Source: Brevibacillus_D fluminis_A
GTDB taxonomy: Bacteria; Bacillota; Bacilli; Brevibacillales; Brevibacillaceae
Length of the DNA: 64,000 nt
Direction of reading: 5' to 3'
NCBI RefSeq assembly: GCF_052072235.1
Contig: NZ_CM125436.1
Coordinates: 1,792,001 to 1,856,000, forward strand
The notes beneath the pieces are model-generated. The model saw only the letters and a program-made list of their open reading frames with translations. It did no database searches and was not told where the DNA came from. Shown here piece after piece: positions 1-8,557 of this stretch; positions within the stretch are counted from its first letter, which is position 1, and each line of letters opens with the position of its first letter. Made by a program: the position numbers and the translations under genes.

Positions 1-617
1 TATTTTCCCCCTTCTTCGAACAGCGCCGTACCGACGACGAGCACCTCTCCATCGTTGCTGAGGTTGGTCACGCTCGGCGTTATCCCTTTTTCGTACGTCT
101 CCCTGCGAAGATCCTGCAGCGTTGTTTTTACGGTAAGATTACGGCGGGCGGCCGTATCGATCAGCTTTGCGAGGTAAAGGGGCAGACGCGGCTTGTTTTT
201 GGGTTTCAATTGAATGAGCTTGTAAGCAAGTCCGTCGACCATTGCAATTCTGACGTTCACGGTATTTTTCGGGTCTCGCAAAAACGGCTCCAGCAACTTG
301 AACCAGCCCTTATGCTGCATCACGCGCTTTCCGATCAAAAACACCTGCGCTTTCCCGCCGGTCGTCAATGCCATAAACGTTTTGTCGTCTTCCTCCCTCG
401 ATTTCCGCAGCGTTTCTGCTTTGGAGACGTAGACCTCTTCTTTTATTTTTGCCTCTTTATTGAAAACGGGGCTGGATGCCGAAAAAATCAAGTTGTTTTT
501 TTCATCAAGATCGATGCCGACGAGAAGTGACAAGGATGCGTCTTCGATATCGATCCGATTCGCACATCCTGTCGCTACCAATGTCAGGGACAAAAGCCCG
601 ATCAACAACTTCTTCAT
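1..617 (-). CDS. Ger(x)C family spore germination lipoprotein, partial at window edge
   Basis: This is the third subunit (GerAC/GerKC type) of a spore germinant receptor, an outer-leaflet lipoprotein of the inner spore membrane. The 205 visible residues begin MKKLLIGLLSL and carry a lipobox LVATGC with Cys18 as the lipidation site. The next residues follow the family pattern of a short Asn/Arg-Ile-Asp segment. The start codon overlaps the stop of the upstream AB subunit as ATGA, so the two are translationally coupled. The C-terminal half lies beyond base 1. Family assignment rests on the lipoprotein start plus operon position. Confidence 0.85.
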   Translation of the reverse strand, partial: MKKLLIGLLSLTLVATGCANRIDIEDASLSLLVGIDLDEKNNLIFSASSPVFNKEAKIKEEVYVSKAETLRKSREEDDKTFMALTTGGKAQVFLIGKRVMQHKGWFKLLEPFLRDPKNTVNVRIAMVDGLAYKLIQLKPKNKPRLPLYLAKLIDTAARRNLTVKTTLQDLRRETYEKGITPSVTNLSNDGEVLVVGTALFEEGGK

Positions 618-1714
618 TCGGCTTTCCCCCTTCGGAACAGTTCGAAGCCGCGGACATAGACGTACAGAAGTACAGGCAGTACATACATGACAACCATCCC
701 GGCGTAGGACAGCAGCTTCACCCATTCGTCGGCTTGATTCCATGTCGGCTTCACCACATAGATCACTCCGATTGCGAGCAATAAATAAATGGCGCTGTGC
801 AGGCGATGATCCTGTTTGTGGCGGATTTGGGATGTTGAGAAAACGGTGCAGTAAATGTAGATGATCCACGCCTTGGACACGACAAATAAATAAACAGCCA
901 AAATCACCATATCGAACCGTTCCAGAAAGCGAAACTCGATGTTTTTGAGCAAACTGAGCACCGGTTGATTCAGCGTTGTGATTCCATCCGGCGTATAAAA
1001 AACGAAGCAAACGATGGTGACGTACAGATAGTAGAGCATCGTCATCGTATTGGCGATGATAAACCCGTGTATGGCGTACTGCTTGTTTCGCAGAAACGGA
1101 TGAATGAAAAACAGGACCTCGATGCCCGCAAAAGCGAAAACCGTCGTCGGCAGTCCCTTCAAGACGGGGCCCCACCCTTCCTTGAGCACAGGCAGCAGAT
1201 GGAGAGGCTCGCCTCTCTCCAGCGGAAACAACAAACAAAGCGGGATCCACAGCATCATATAAAAGACGAGTTCCACGTAGCGGGCTTGTACGCGCAAGCC
1301 ATTGGAAACGAGAATCTAGGTTGGGATGGCAAACAGCAGCAAGACCTGGTATCCCGGGGTTTTCGTCAAAAACCATGCTTTGATATAGAGCATCGAATTC
1401 ACCAGGATGTCGAGGCCAAAAAAGGCGAAATAGGCAATCAACGGAAGAAAAAGCAGCTTCCCGAATCGCTTCCCGAACAAGTAGCCGAACAAATCCAGCA
1501 TCGTAAAGTTGGGATATTTCCGAAGCGTCAGCAGGATGACCCAGCCTGCCAAACAGTTGATCAGCCATGCCACGATGATCGTCAACCATCCGTCCGTTCC
1601 GCTCTTTTCGGCAACCTGCCGTGGAAGTGACAATATCCCGGTTCCGACTTGTGCCCCGTGGATCAGAAAAATGTATTGCATCAAGGTAATTTCGTTCATC
1701 GCATATTTCTTCAT
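614..1714 (-). pseudogene. GerAB/spore-germination permease interrupted by an in-frame TAG
   Basis: This is the membrane permease-like subunit of the germinant receptor (APC-superfamily GerAB type), which helps sense amino-acid or sugar germinants. The reading frame spans 366 codons, the usual family length, and overlaps both neighbours by ATGA. The N-terminal part shows the typical TG-ILSLPR motif near residue 30. Codon 133 (complement 1316-1318) is TAG, while the same frame continues without a gap through GLRVQARYVELVF, a well-conserved GerAB segment. A single TAC or TAT to TAG change, or a sequencing error, explains it. Translated as is, only a 132-residue fragment is made, so the receptor would be inactive. 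Confidence 0.8.
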
Positions 1715-3270
1715 GACTGGTCCCCTCTCGGCCGTTTGTGGCCCATCCGGACTTCTTGCGTCGGTCTGGCGCTTTTCGGCCGCTTGACCATCGTCCATAA
1801 TGGGAACCGGATGAACGTATCCTTCATATCTGCCCAACGGAACGGTGCCAGCGGGCTGCCGTAAGGAGTCCCAAGCGACTCCAGGGTGACCAGATGGGCA
1901 ACCAGCGTCATCGCGCCAACCACGATCCCGATGATCCCAAACAGCGAGGCCATCACCATCATCGGGAACCGCAACAGCCTGACAGCGGTCCCCATATCAT
2001 AGCTGGGTAAAATGAAAGAAGCGATCGCGGTAGAGGCAACCACAATGACCATGATGTTGCTGACGATGCCTGCTTGTACAGCAGCCTGACCAATGACGAT
2101 GCCGCCCACGATCCCGATCGTTTGCCCAACCGGAGCAGGAAGGCGGATTCCAGCTTCACGCATCATTTCCAGCATGATTTCCATCATTGTCGCTTCCAGA
2201 AGCGGAGGAAACGGCACGCGCGCCCTCGATTCGGCGATCGACAAAAACAATTGAAGCGGGACCACCTCGTAGTTGTACGAAATGAACGCAATATAGACAG
2301 CCGGGAGAAGCAGGGCGATCATGAAAGCCAGAAAGCGCAGAAGCCGAATAAACGATGTAATCTGCCAACGCATGCTGTAATCATCGATACTCTGGAAAAA
2401 GGAAGTAAACGTAGCCGGGGCGATGATGACGCTGGGCGAACGGTCAACGATCACGACAAAACGACCTGCCAGCAGTTGAGCTGCTGCTGAATCCGGACGC
2501 TCCGTGATGATGAACTGGGGAAACGGCGAAAACGAGTTATCCTCGATAAACTCAGCCAATTCCCCCGTATTGATCACCGCATCCACATCGATTTGGCTAA
2601 TTCGCGTTTCCAGTTCCACAAGAACTTCCGGATGGGCGACATCTTCGAGATACATGATCCAGACTTGTGTTTTCCCGCGGCTCCCGACCACATGCTTTAC
2701 AATGCGAAGCTCGGGGTTCGGAATGTACCTTCGCAGCAGCGAGATATTTTGCATTCCGATCTCCAAAAATCCTTGATGCGCCCCTTTTAGCGAGCTTTCC
2801 AGCTGGGGATCTTCGATCGCGCGCTGGGGCCAGCCTTTTGTATCGTAGACCCACGCCTCCTGCCGACCTTCCATGAAAAGAACGCTCTCTCCAAAGAGAA
2901 TGGCGGTTACCACATCGCCCCAGTTTGTAACGGTGTTGAACCCGCTGATCGTGGGCATCGGGATGTCCATTTCGCTTTTTGGATCGAGGTTGCCATACAT
3001 CAATGGTCCCAGGATGTTGTTGTTGAGCGCATTTTTATCCGTCATTCCGTCAAGATAGCAAAGAGCAATCGGAGTCTCTTGAGGGCCGATCGTTACCTGA
3101 TAGATAACCAAATCGGGTGACGCAGGGAAAGAACGGTGGATTTCCTCGATATTCCGCGACAATTCCGGATGAAGGGGACAAACCTCTTCCTGAACCGGTT
3201 GGTTCGAATTCACCCGTTTTCCCCCGTGGGAGTAACGTTTTCTTTTGAGGAAATCACCAAAAAAGAACAT
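1711..3270 (-). CDS. Spore germination protein, GerAA/GerKA family
   Basis: This is the largest subunit of a Ger-type nutrient germinant receptor. At 519 residues it matches the family. The N-terminal half is a soluble domain containing ITERPDSAAAQLLAGRFVVIVD-type family sequence, and the C-terminal half is a multi-pass membrane domain with ARVPFPPLLEATMMEIMLE and APVGQTIGIVGGIVIGQAA. The chosen ATG at 3270 lies six bases after GGGGGAG; a TTG five codons upstream lacks its own site. It leads a gerAA-AB-AC operon with ATGA junctions and is preceded by a sigma-G-like promoter, as expected for a gene expressed in the forespore. Confidence 0.93.
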   Translation of the reverse strand: MFFFGDFLKRKRYSHGGKRVNSNQPVQEEVCPLHPELSRNIEEIHRSFPASPDLVIYQVTIGPQETPIALCYLDGMTDKNALNNNILGPLMYGNLDPKSEMDIPMPTISGFNTVTNWGDVVTAILFGESVLFMEGRQEAWVYDTKGWPQRAIEDPQLESSLKGAHQGFLEIGMQNISLLRRYIPNPELRIVKHVVGSRGKTQVWIMYLEDVAHPEVLVELETRISQIDVDAVINTGELAEFIEDNSFSPFPQFIITERPDSAAAQLLAGRFVVIVDRSPSVIIAPATFTSFFQSIDDYSMRWQITSFIRLLRFLAFMIALLLPAVYIAFISYNYEVVPLQLFLSIAESRARVPFPPLLEATMMEIMLEMMREAGIRLPAPVGQTIGIVGGIVIGQAAVQAGIVSNIMVIVVASTAIASFILPSYDMGTAVRLLRFPMMVMASLFGIIGIVVGAMTLVAHLVTLESLGTPYGSPLAPFRWADMKDTFIRFPLWTMVKRPKSARPTQEVRMGHKRPRGDQS

Positions 3271-3301
3271 GATCAACTCCCCCAAACGTGTAATATTTTC
3301 T

Positions 3302-3330
3302 TAGGATGGATAATCGTTACGGCATTATTC
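3302..3330 (-). promoter_or_regulatory. Sigma-G-type promoter of the gerAA operon
   Basis: Read on the minus strand there is GAATA, a 17-base spacer, then CATCCTA. This fits the sigma-G pattern GHATR - N17/18 - CATNHTA and ends 31 bases before the gerAA start. Ger receptor operons are generally sigma-G dependent, so pattern and context agree. The match was made by eye and not scored. Confidence 0.55.
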
Positions 3331-3439
3331 ATGTGCTGCATCACGCTGGCTCCAGAACGGTTCGGCTTGCATATTTTTGCTCAAGCGGTCTGTCTTTTTC
3401 TATCATCAAGACAATGATAAAATGAAAGGAGAGAAAAAG

Positions 3440-3796
3440 ATGAATCGGAGGGCAAGCGAAAGGACGGTGGAGGAATTGGCTCAGCGAGAACCCGCAATCC
3501 GCAAAGCAATGACCGTGCTTGAGTTTCTTAACCAAAATGAAGATGCCCGAAAATTGTATGAGATGCGCCTGAAAGCGCAAAGGGATGAGGCAAACATGCT
3601 GGAAGGCGCAAGGGAAGAGGCGATGGCCGCAGGCAGAGCAGAGGGCAGAGCAGAAGGAATCGCCCAAGGCAAAGCCGATGCAAAAGCGGAGGTCACCCGC
3701 AACATGCTGCGAGCAGGCATGAGCCTCGCTCAAATCGCAGCGTTCACGGGATGTACCGAACAAGAGATTGAAGAGTTGAAGAAAAACGATGAGTAA
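3440..3796 (+). pseudogene. C-terminal remnant of an Rpn-family recombination-promoting nuclease/putative transposase
   Basis: The 118-residue product has the repetitive GRAEGRAEGIAQGKADAKAE linker followed by a tail of the type NMLRAGMSLAQIAAFTGCTEQEIEELK. Both are characteristic of the C-terminus of Rpn/PD-(D/E)XK transposase-like proteins, which are normally about 300 residues. The N-terminal nuclease domain is absent. The ATG at 3440 has a good site (AAAGGAGAG), so a short product may still be translated. It could be a domesticated stand-alone tail, but decay of a mobile element is more likely. A strong terminator follows. Confidence 0.65.
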
Positions 3797-3801
3797 ACAC
3801 G

Positions 3802-3850
3802 AAAGATCCGTAAAAAGGCCATCCCAACCGGCCTTCTTACGGATCTTTTT
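3802..3850 (+). terminator. Rho-independent terminator between convergent genes
   Basis: The arms AGATCCGTAA..GGCC and GGCC..TTACGGATCT form a long hairpin followed by TTTTT. It lies between the Rpn remnant and the convergent sigma-54 activator, so it may serve both directions. Confidence 0.85.
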
Positions 3851-3865
3851 CTGATTGCCAATCTT

Positions 3866-5290
3866 CTATTCCTCTCCCGGCTCCAGCTGAATTCCGTACT
3901 TCTTCACCCGCCGCATGAACAGCGATTGCGTGATGCCGAGCGCCTGCGCCGTCTTCCGCGAGCTTTTGTGCGTCTTCAGCGCCTGCAAAATCAACTCCGC
4001 CTCGATTTTTTCAATTCGTTCCGTAAGCGACAGGCTGGTGTCGAGCGTAAGCAAGCTTTCCTCGATCGTACTCATCCCGCGCAGCTCCTCCGGCAGGTCG
4101 GATATTTGAATCTCCACGTTTTTGGCGGTGATCACGATGCGCTCCACCAGGTTTTCCAGCTCGCGGACATTGCCTGGCCAGTCGTAGTGATGCAGCACAT
4201 CGAGCACCTCAGTGGAAAATTTGCGCGCCTGGTTGTGCTTGATATTGAATTTCTGCAAATAAAAGTAAAGCAGCGGGAAGATGTCCTCGGTTCGCTCGCG
4301 CAGCGGCGGGACGTTGATCGGCAGGATGTTCAGCCGGTAATACAGATCGTGGCGGAACTTGCCGGCCTTCACTCGATCGAGCAGGTTGGCGTTGGTAGCC
4401 GCGATGATCCGCACGTCCGCCGTATACGCCTTCGTATCGCCGATCGGCATGTAGGTTTTGTTTTGCAAAAGCAGCAGCAGCTTCGACTGCAAATGAAACG
4501 GCAGCTCGCTGATTTCATCCAAAAAGAGCGTGCCTTTTTCCGCCATTTTCACCAGACCGATTTTCCCCGTTTGGCTCGCTCCGGTAAACGCCCCTTTTTG
4601 ATACCCGAACAGCTCGGATTCGATCAGCGATTCAGGGATCGCGCTGCAGTTGACATGCACGAACGGCGCGTCGCAGCGGTCGCTGAGCTTGTGAATATGT
4701 TCGGCATGATACGTTTTGCCCACGCCGGTTTCGCCGGTGATCAGGACGGTCGTATCGACAGCGGCGACTTTTTTCAACAGTTCGAGCAGCGACAAGTAGG
4801 AGCGGCTGCTGCCGATCAGCGTGGCAGGCATGCTGCTTTGCGCTTCGCGTTTCATCAAGTCGATCTCCTGGCTGTAGCGCCTGAGCAGCGCGACGGTCTC
4901 TTCCAGCTGTGAGCTTGTCCGTACCGCTTCGGTGATGTCGCGCGAATGGGCGACGATCAAATCAGGCTTGCCATGCTCGTCCGGGATGATATAGCCGGTG
5001 ACGAGGTAGCGGCTCCGGTTGTTCACCAGCTGGATGGTGGTTGTCGTCTTGCCCGTTTCCAGCACAAGGCGCGTGATCGAGGGACTGAAGATGCCCATCG
5101 ATTCCAGCTCGGCGACGTTGCGGCCGATCAGCTCCGATTTCGGCAGCCCGCACAGATTTTCGCTGGCATTGTTCATCCAGAGGGTGGTTCCGATCGCATC
5201 CGAAATATAGATACCGTCCGCAAGCACGTTAAAGATGTCAATGAGGTGGCTCAGCTTGAATTTTGACAAAATTTCTGCCTCTTTGTTCAT
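3866..5290 (-). CDS. PAS-domain sigma-54-dependent transcriptional activator
   Basis: This is a bacterial enhancer-binding protein of 474 residues that uses ATP hydrolysis to open sigma-54 promoters. An N-terminal PAS domain (about 15-125) would sense a small molecule. The AAA+ core follows, with Walker A GETGVGKT at 186-193, the sigma-54 contact loop GAFTGA at 233-238, Walker B TLFLDEI at 254-260 and an arginine-finger region. A Fis-type helix-turn-helix lies near 440-465. The start ATG at 5290 follows GGGAGGGA. It is divergent from the CoA-transferase genes, whose promoter is a perfect -24/-12 element, so it is their likely activator. No receiver domain is present, which points to direct metabolite sensing. 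Confidence 0.95.
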   Translation of the reverse strand: MNKEAEILSKFKLSHLIDIFNVLADGIYISDAIGTTLWMNNASENLCGLPKSELIGRNVAELESMGIFSPSITRLVLETGKTTTTIQLVNNRSRYLVTGYIIPDEHGKPDLIVAHSRDITEAVRTSSQLEETVALLRRYSQEIDLMKREAQSSMPATLIGSSRSYLSLLELLKKVAAVDTTVLITGETGVGKTYHAEHIHKLSDRCDAPFVHVNCSAIPESLIESELFGYQKGAFTGASQTGKIGLVKMAEKGTLFLDEISELPFHLQSKLLLLLQNKTYMPIGDTKAYTADVRIIAATNANLLDRVKAGKFRHDLYYRLNILPINVPPLRERTEDIFPLLYFYLQKFNIKHNQARKFSTEVLDVLHHYDWPGNVRELENLVERIVITAKNVEIQISDLPEELRGMSTIEESLLTLDTSLSLTERIEKIEAELILQALKTHKSSRKTAQALGITQSLFMRRVKKYGIQLEPGEE

Positions 5291-5329
5291 TGGCGATCCC
5301 TCCCGTCTCTCACTAATCATCTGTATTCT

Positions 5330-5433
5330 ACCGAAATGAATCGGTTTTGAAAATATGCGAGTCGAAATCGCTTCGCTAGAAAAGATGCGACATTTCTGCC
5401 GATTTCGGTTCAACTGTGAATCGGATTCGATTC
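5330..5433. promoter_or_regulatory. Candidate upstream activator sites for the sigma-54 activator
   Basis: Three short perfect inverted repeats lie 55-160 bases upstream of the -24/-12 promoter: ACCGA-N6-TCGGT (5330-5345), CCGA-TT-TCGG (5399-5408) and GAATCG-GATT-CGATTC (5418-5433). They share TCGG/CCGA or TCG cores. Enhancer-binding proteins normally bind dyads at this distance. That these are the sites is inference. Confidence 0.45.
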
Positions 5434-5486
5434 GACAAAAAGGCTGATATTGTCGAAAAAGCGCGTCTTGTAAGCGTTTTTTATTT

Positions 5487-5502
5487 TGGCACGGCTTTTG
5501 CA
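5487..5502 (+). promoter_or_regulatory. Sigma-54 (-24/-12) promoter of the CoA-transferase operon
   Basis: TGGCAC, five bases, TTGCA: an exact match to the sigma-54 consensus TGGCAC-N5-TTGCW. It lies about 45 bases before the CoA-transferase subunit A start and is divergent from a sigma-54 activator gene. Confidence 0.9.
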
Positions 5503-5545
5503 ATACTAGTGAGGTGTACAAGACAACGCAAAAAGAGGGATGAGA

Positions 5546-6223
5546 TTGAATCCGTTGTTTTCCAAAATGGTTTCCCTGTCGCAAGCACTGGAAACGATTA
5601 CAGACGGGACAAGCCTGATGTATGGCGGGTTCGGCGGGATCGGTTCGCCAGCGGACTTGATTGCAGGAATTATGAATAAAGGGGTGCGCGATCTTGCGCT
5701 GATCGGCAATGACGCCGGTTTTCCCGATGCGGGAATCGGGCGGCTGATCACCAACGGCCAGGTCAAATCCCTCGTCACTTCACATATCGGCTCCAATCCG
5801 GTCGCAGGTCAGCAGATGATGGATGGCACGCTCGCGATCGAATTTTTCCCGCAAGGCATTCTCGCTGAAAAAATTCGCGCGGGAGGCGTCGGGCTGCCCG
5901 GCATCATCGTCGATGTGGGCATGGGGACGATCGTGGAAGACGGCAAGCAAAAAGTGCAGCTGAACGGCGGCACGTATTTGGTCGAACCGGCGCTTACGGC
6001 AGATGTGGGCATCGTGTATGCGAAGCGGGCCGACACGTATGGCAATCTGATTTTTGACAAAACGGCGCGCAATCTCAACCCGCTGGTGGCAATGGCCTGC
6101 GAGGTGACGATCGTCGAGGTGGAGGAACTCGTTCCGGTCGGGGAGCTGGACCCGGAGATGATCGTTACCCCCGGAATCTACGTGGACTATATCGTGCAGC
6201 GAAACGGAGGGGAGACGCGATGA
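5546..6223 (+). CDS. CoA-transferase subunit A (3-oxoacid/acetate type)
   Basis: This is the alpha subunit of a heterodimeric family I CoA-transferase, which moves CoA between a short acyl or 3-oxoacyl group and an acceptor acid. The product has about 225 residues, the usual size. It shows the glycine-rich segment YGGFGGIGSPADLI near the N-terminus and ADTYGNLIFDKTARNLNPLVAMA, a typical family region. I chose TTG at 5546, six bases after AAGAGGG; an ATG at 5540 abuts that site and another at 5567 lacks one. It overlaps subunit B as ATGA and lies directly behind the sigma-54 promoter. Substrate is not evident; the linked thiolase suggests acetoacetate or another 3-oxoacid. Confidence 0.9.
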   Translation: MNPLFSKMVSLSQALETITDGTSLMYGGFGGIGSPADLIAGIMNKGVRDLALIGNDAGFPDAGIGRLITNGQVKSLVTSHIGSNPVAGQQMMDGTLAIEFFPQGILAEKIRAGGVGLPGIIVDVGMGTIVEDGKQKVQLNGGTYLVEPALTADVGIVYAKRADTYGNLIFDKTARNLNPLVAMACEVTIVEVEELVPVGELDPEMIVTPGIYVDYIVQRNGGETR

Positions 6224-6879
6224 GCCAGGGGAATGTCACGCGCTACCTGATCGCTCGCCGGGCCGCCAAAGAAATCGAGCCGGGGATGGCCGTCAATCTG
6301 GGGATCGGGATACCGGAGCTGGTCGCCGATTTCATCCCGAACGAGTGGAATGTGATGTTCCATTCCGTCAACGGTATTTTGGGCATCGGGCCGACACCGC
6401 CAAAAGGCGAGGAAGATCCCCATCTGTTCAATGCCGGCGGCGCGCCGGTCACAACCTTGCCAGGCGCTTCCTTTTTCGATACGACGATCGCGTACGGAAT
6501 GATTCGGCGCGGGATGCTGGACGTCGCGATGATGGGGGCGCTGCAGGTGAGCAGCCGCGGCGATTTGGCCAACTGGATCGTGCCTGGTCAACGGGTGCAC
6601 GGGATCGGTGGAGGTACCGAGTTGGCGCACAAGGCGAAAAAGGTGATTGTGCTGATGAATCATCTGAATGCGGAAAACGAGCCGAAAATCGTGCGCGACT
6701 GCACGCTTCCGCTGACGGCCAAGGCTTGTGTCGACCTGATTATCACGGAGATGGCGGTCATCGAGGTGACGACTGACGGACTGGTGCTCAAAGAAGTGAT
6801 GTATCCGCACACGCTGGAGCAAGTGATCGCGCGTACGGCTGCACCGCTGAAGCTGTGTGAGCGGCTTCAGCTGGATTAA
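6220..6879 (+). CDS. CoA-transferase subunit B with a substituted catalytic Glu
   Basis: This is the beta subunit partner of the preceding gene, 219 residues, starting in an ATGA overlap. It has VNLGIGIPELVADFI and NAGGAPVTTLPGASFFD, both typical of the family. In well-studied relatives the SENG motif supplies the glutamate that forms the acyl-glutamyl and CoA thioester intermediates. Here the matching motif reads HSVNGILGIG, so residue 50 is Val (codon GTC). Either this subgroup uses another residue, the enzyme does different chemistry, or it is inactive. The rest of the protein looks intact, and the operon is otherwise well maintained apart from one frameshifted gene. Confidence 0.88.
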   Translation: MSQGNVTRYLIARRAAKEIEPGMAVNLGIGIPELVADFIPNEWNVMFHSVNGILGIGPTPPKGEEDPHLFNAGGAPVTTLPGASFFDTTIAYGMIRRGMLDVAMMGALQVSSRGDLANWIVPGQRVHGIGGGTELAHKAKKVIVLMNHLNAENEPKIVRDCTLPLTAKACVDLIITEMAVIEVTTDGLVLKEVMYPHTLEQVIARTAAPLKLCERLQLD

Positions 6880-6977
6880 GGATCAAAATGGGAGAGGGGG
6901 TGTTGCTGTTTCTCGCAGGAGCTGAGAAACGCAGCGTTCTTGATGAAAAACCAAAACAGAAACAGGGGGAAGAAACC

Positions 6978-7805
6978 ATGAAAAACTTGAAAAAATCTGC
7001 AGGTGTTGTTGCCACTCTTTTATTGTCCATGTCACTTTTGGTCGTTGGCTGTGGCCAATCCGCATCCAATACATCCGGGCAGCCGGCAGCTGGCGGCGAA
7101 AGCAGCGCCGCTGCGTCCGGCATGACCAAAGAAGCTGGCGTGTTCACATATGCGGCATCCGGTGAATACCAACCGTTCAGCTACTTCAAAGACGGTCAGC
7201 TGACCGGTTTCGATATCGAGATCGGCGAAGAGATCGCCAAGCGTCTGGGGCTGAAGGCAAATCCGGTAACATCCCCGTTCTCCGGCATCATCGCAGGGGT
7301 GAAGGAAGGCCGCTACGATGCAGCGATCGCAAGCCACGCGATCACCGAGGAGCGCAAACAGCAGATTGATTTCGCTGATCCGTACTATTTGTCCGGCGGT
7401 CAGCTGTTCACACGGCCAGACGGCAACATCACCACGCTCGATCAGCTGAAAGGCAAGGAAGTTGCGGTAGCGCTCGGAACCACCCATGAAAAAATGGCCC
7501 GCCAATACACAGACAATATCAAAACATATGACAGCGATGTAACCGCGCTGCGCGCGTTGGAGCAAGGCAAGCACGATGTGGTCATCACCGACAGCGTCGT
7601 TGGCGAAATCGCGATTGGGCAAGGCCTGAAAATTAAGAAAAGCGGCGCGGCTCTGACAGAGGTACAACACGGAATCGCGGTGCGCAAAGGCAACACCGAG
7701 CTGTTGAACAAAATCAACGAGGCGCTGAAAGCGATGCATGAAGACGGCACGTATGTGAAGCTCTCGGAAAAATACTTCAATCGCGACATCAGCAAAAAAG
7801 ACTAA
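6978..7805 (+). CDS. Polar amino-acid ABC transporter, substrate-binding lipoprotein
   Basis: This is an extracellular solute receptor of the SBP_bac_3 family, anchored to the membrane. It has 275 residues with a signal peptide ending in the lipobox LLVVGC, lipidated Cys25, and a Ser/Gly/Ala-rich tether. The fold signatures GEYQPFSYFKDGQLTGFDIEIGEEIAKRLG and the hinge region around YDAAIASHAITEERKQQIDF are typical. The ATG at 6978 follows AGGGGGAAG. It is the first of three transporter genes; a hairpin after its stop may set its higher level relative to the permease. The ligand cannot be read from sequence: a polar or basic amino acid is likely. Confidence 0.93.
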   Translation: MKNLKKSAGVVATLLLSMSLLVVGCGQSASNTSGQPAAGGESSAAASGMTKEAGVFTYAASGEYQPFSYFKDGQLTGFDIEIGEEIAKRLGLKANPVTSPFSGIIAGVKEGRYDAAIASHAITEERKQQIDFADPYYLSGGQLFTRPDGNITTLDQLKGKEVAVALGTTHEKMARQYTDNIKTYDSDVTALRALEQGKHDVVITDSVVGEIAIGQGLKIKKSGAALTEVQHGIAVRKGNTELLNKINEALKAMHEDGTYVKLSEKYFNRDISKKD

Positions 7806-7817
7806 TCCGTTTCAACG

Positions 7818-7848
7818 CCTACCATCTCGGAGTGCCGGAGGTGGTAGG
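7818..7848 (+). other. Intergenic hairpin between binding protein and permease genes
   Basis: CCTACCA and TGGTAGG pair with an additional inner stem and no T-run. Such intraoperonic hairpins commonly stabilise the upstream message of a binding protein. Role inferred. Confidence 0.5.
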
Positions 7849-7879
7849 TGCATTCCATTTCAGCAAGGAGTGACCTATC

Positions 7880-8545
7880 GTGCCAAGCCTTTCCCATTTG
7901 CTTGAAGAATTGTTCCGGACGCTTCCGTTTTTTTGGAAACCGCTTCTGTTGACATTTGAATTGACGATCGCCTCGGTCATCGTCGGGACGATCATCGGAC
8001 TGTTTATCGCCCTGCTCAAAGTGTCCAAAGTCCCGGGCGGCTCCCTGATCGCCAACTGTTACATCGCCATTATCCGCGGCACGCCGCTGATCGTGCAAAT
8101 TTTCGTGCTCTATTTCGGTTTTTACAAAGTGATTGACCTCGGCCAATTCTGGTCCGCAACGCTGGCACTTGCGATCCACAGCGGCGCGTACATCGCCGAA
8201 ATTTTCCGCGGTGCTATCCAGTCGATCGACAAAGGACAGCGCGAAGCAGGTCTTTCGCTCGGGATGAACGCGGCCCAGACGATGCGCCGCATCATTTTGC
8301 CGCAAGCGCTGAAACGTTCCGTGCCGCCGCTCGGCAACCAGTTCATCCTGTCTTTGAAAGAATCGTCCCTGGCCGCCTTCATCGCGATGGACGAGCTGTT
8401 CTCGCTGGCGCGCCGCCTGTCTGCCGAAACGTTTGACGAAATGACGTACTTTTTGATCGTGGCGCTCTATTATTTTGTCATCGTGCTGATTTTCACCATA
8501 CTCGTCAACAAATTGGAACGCCGTATGGCCAAAGGCGACATCTAG
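7880..8545 (+). CDS. Amino-acid ABC transporter permease
   Basis: This is a membrane subunit of the HisM/GlnP family, 221 residues. The EAA loop that docks with the ATPase is visible as GQREAGLSLGMNAAQTMRRIILPQALKRSVPPLGNQ, and the N-terminal segment TFELTIASVIVGTIIGLFIALL is the first helix. A typical RGTPLIVQIF motif is present. The start is GTG at 7880 behind AAGGAG. It would form a homodimer with two copies of the ATPase encoded next. Confidence 0.95.
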   Translation: MPSLSHLLEELFRTLPFFWKPLLLTFELTIASVIVGTIIGLFIALLKVSKVPGGSLIANCYIAIIRGTPLIVQIFVLYFGFYKVIDLGQFWSATLALAIHSGAYIAEIFRGAIQSIDKGQREAGLSLGMNAAQTMRRIILPQALKRSVPPLGNQFILSLKESSLAAFIAMDELFSLARRLSAETFDEMTYFLIVALYYFVIVLIFTILVNKLERRMAKGDI

Positions 8546-8557
8546 GAGGGCGAATCG

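Noticed and set aside
3621..3690. Short tandem repeat that could suggest a repeat array
   Set aside because: The GCAGAGCAGAGGGCAGAGC-like repeats encode the GRAEG linker of the Rpn tail and are coding, not an array; no CRISPR spacing exists anywhere in the window.
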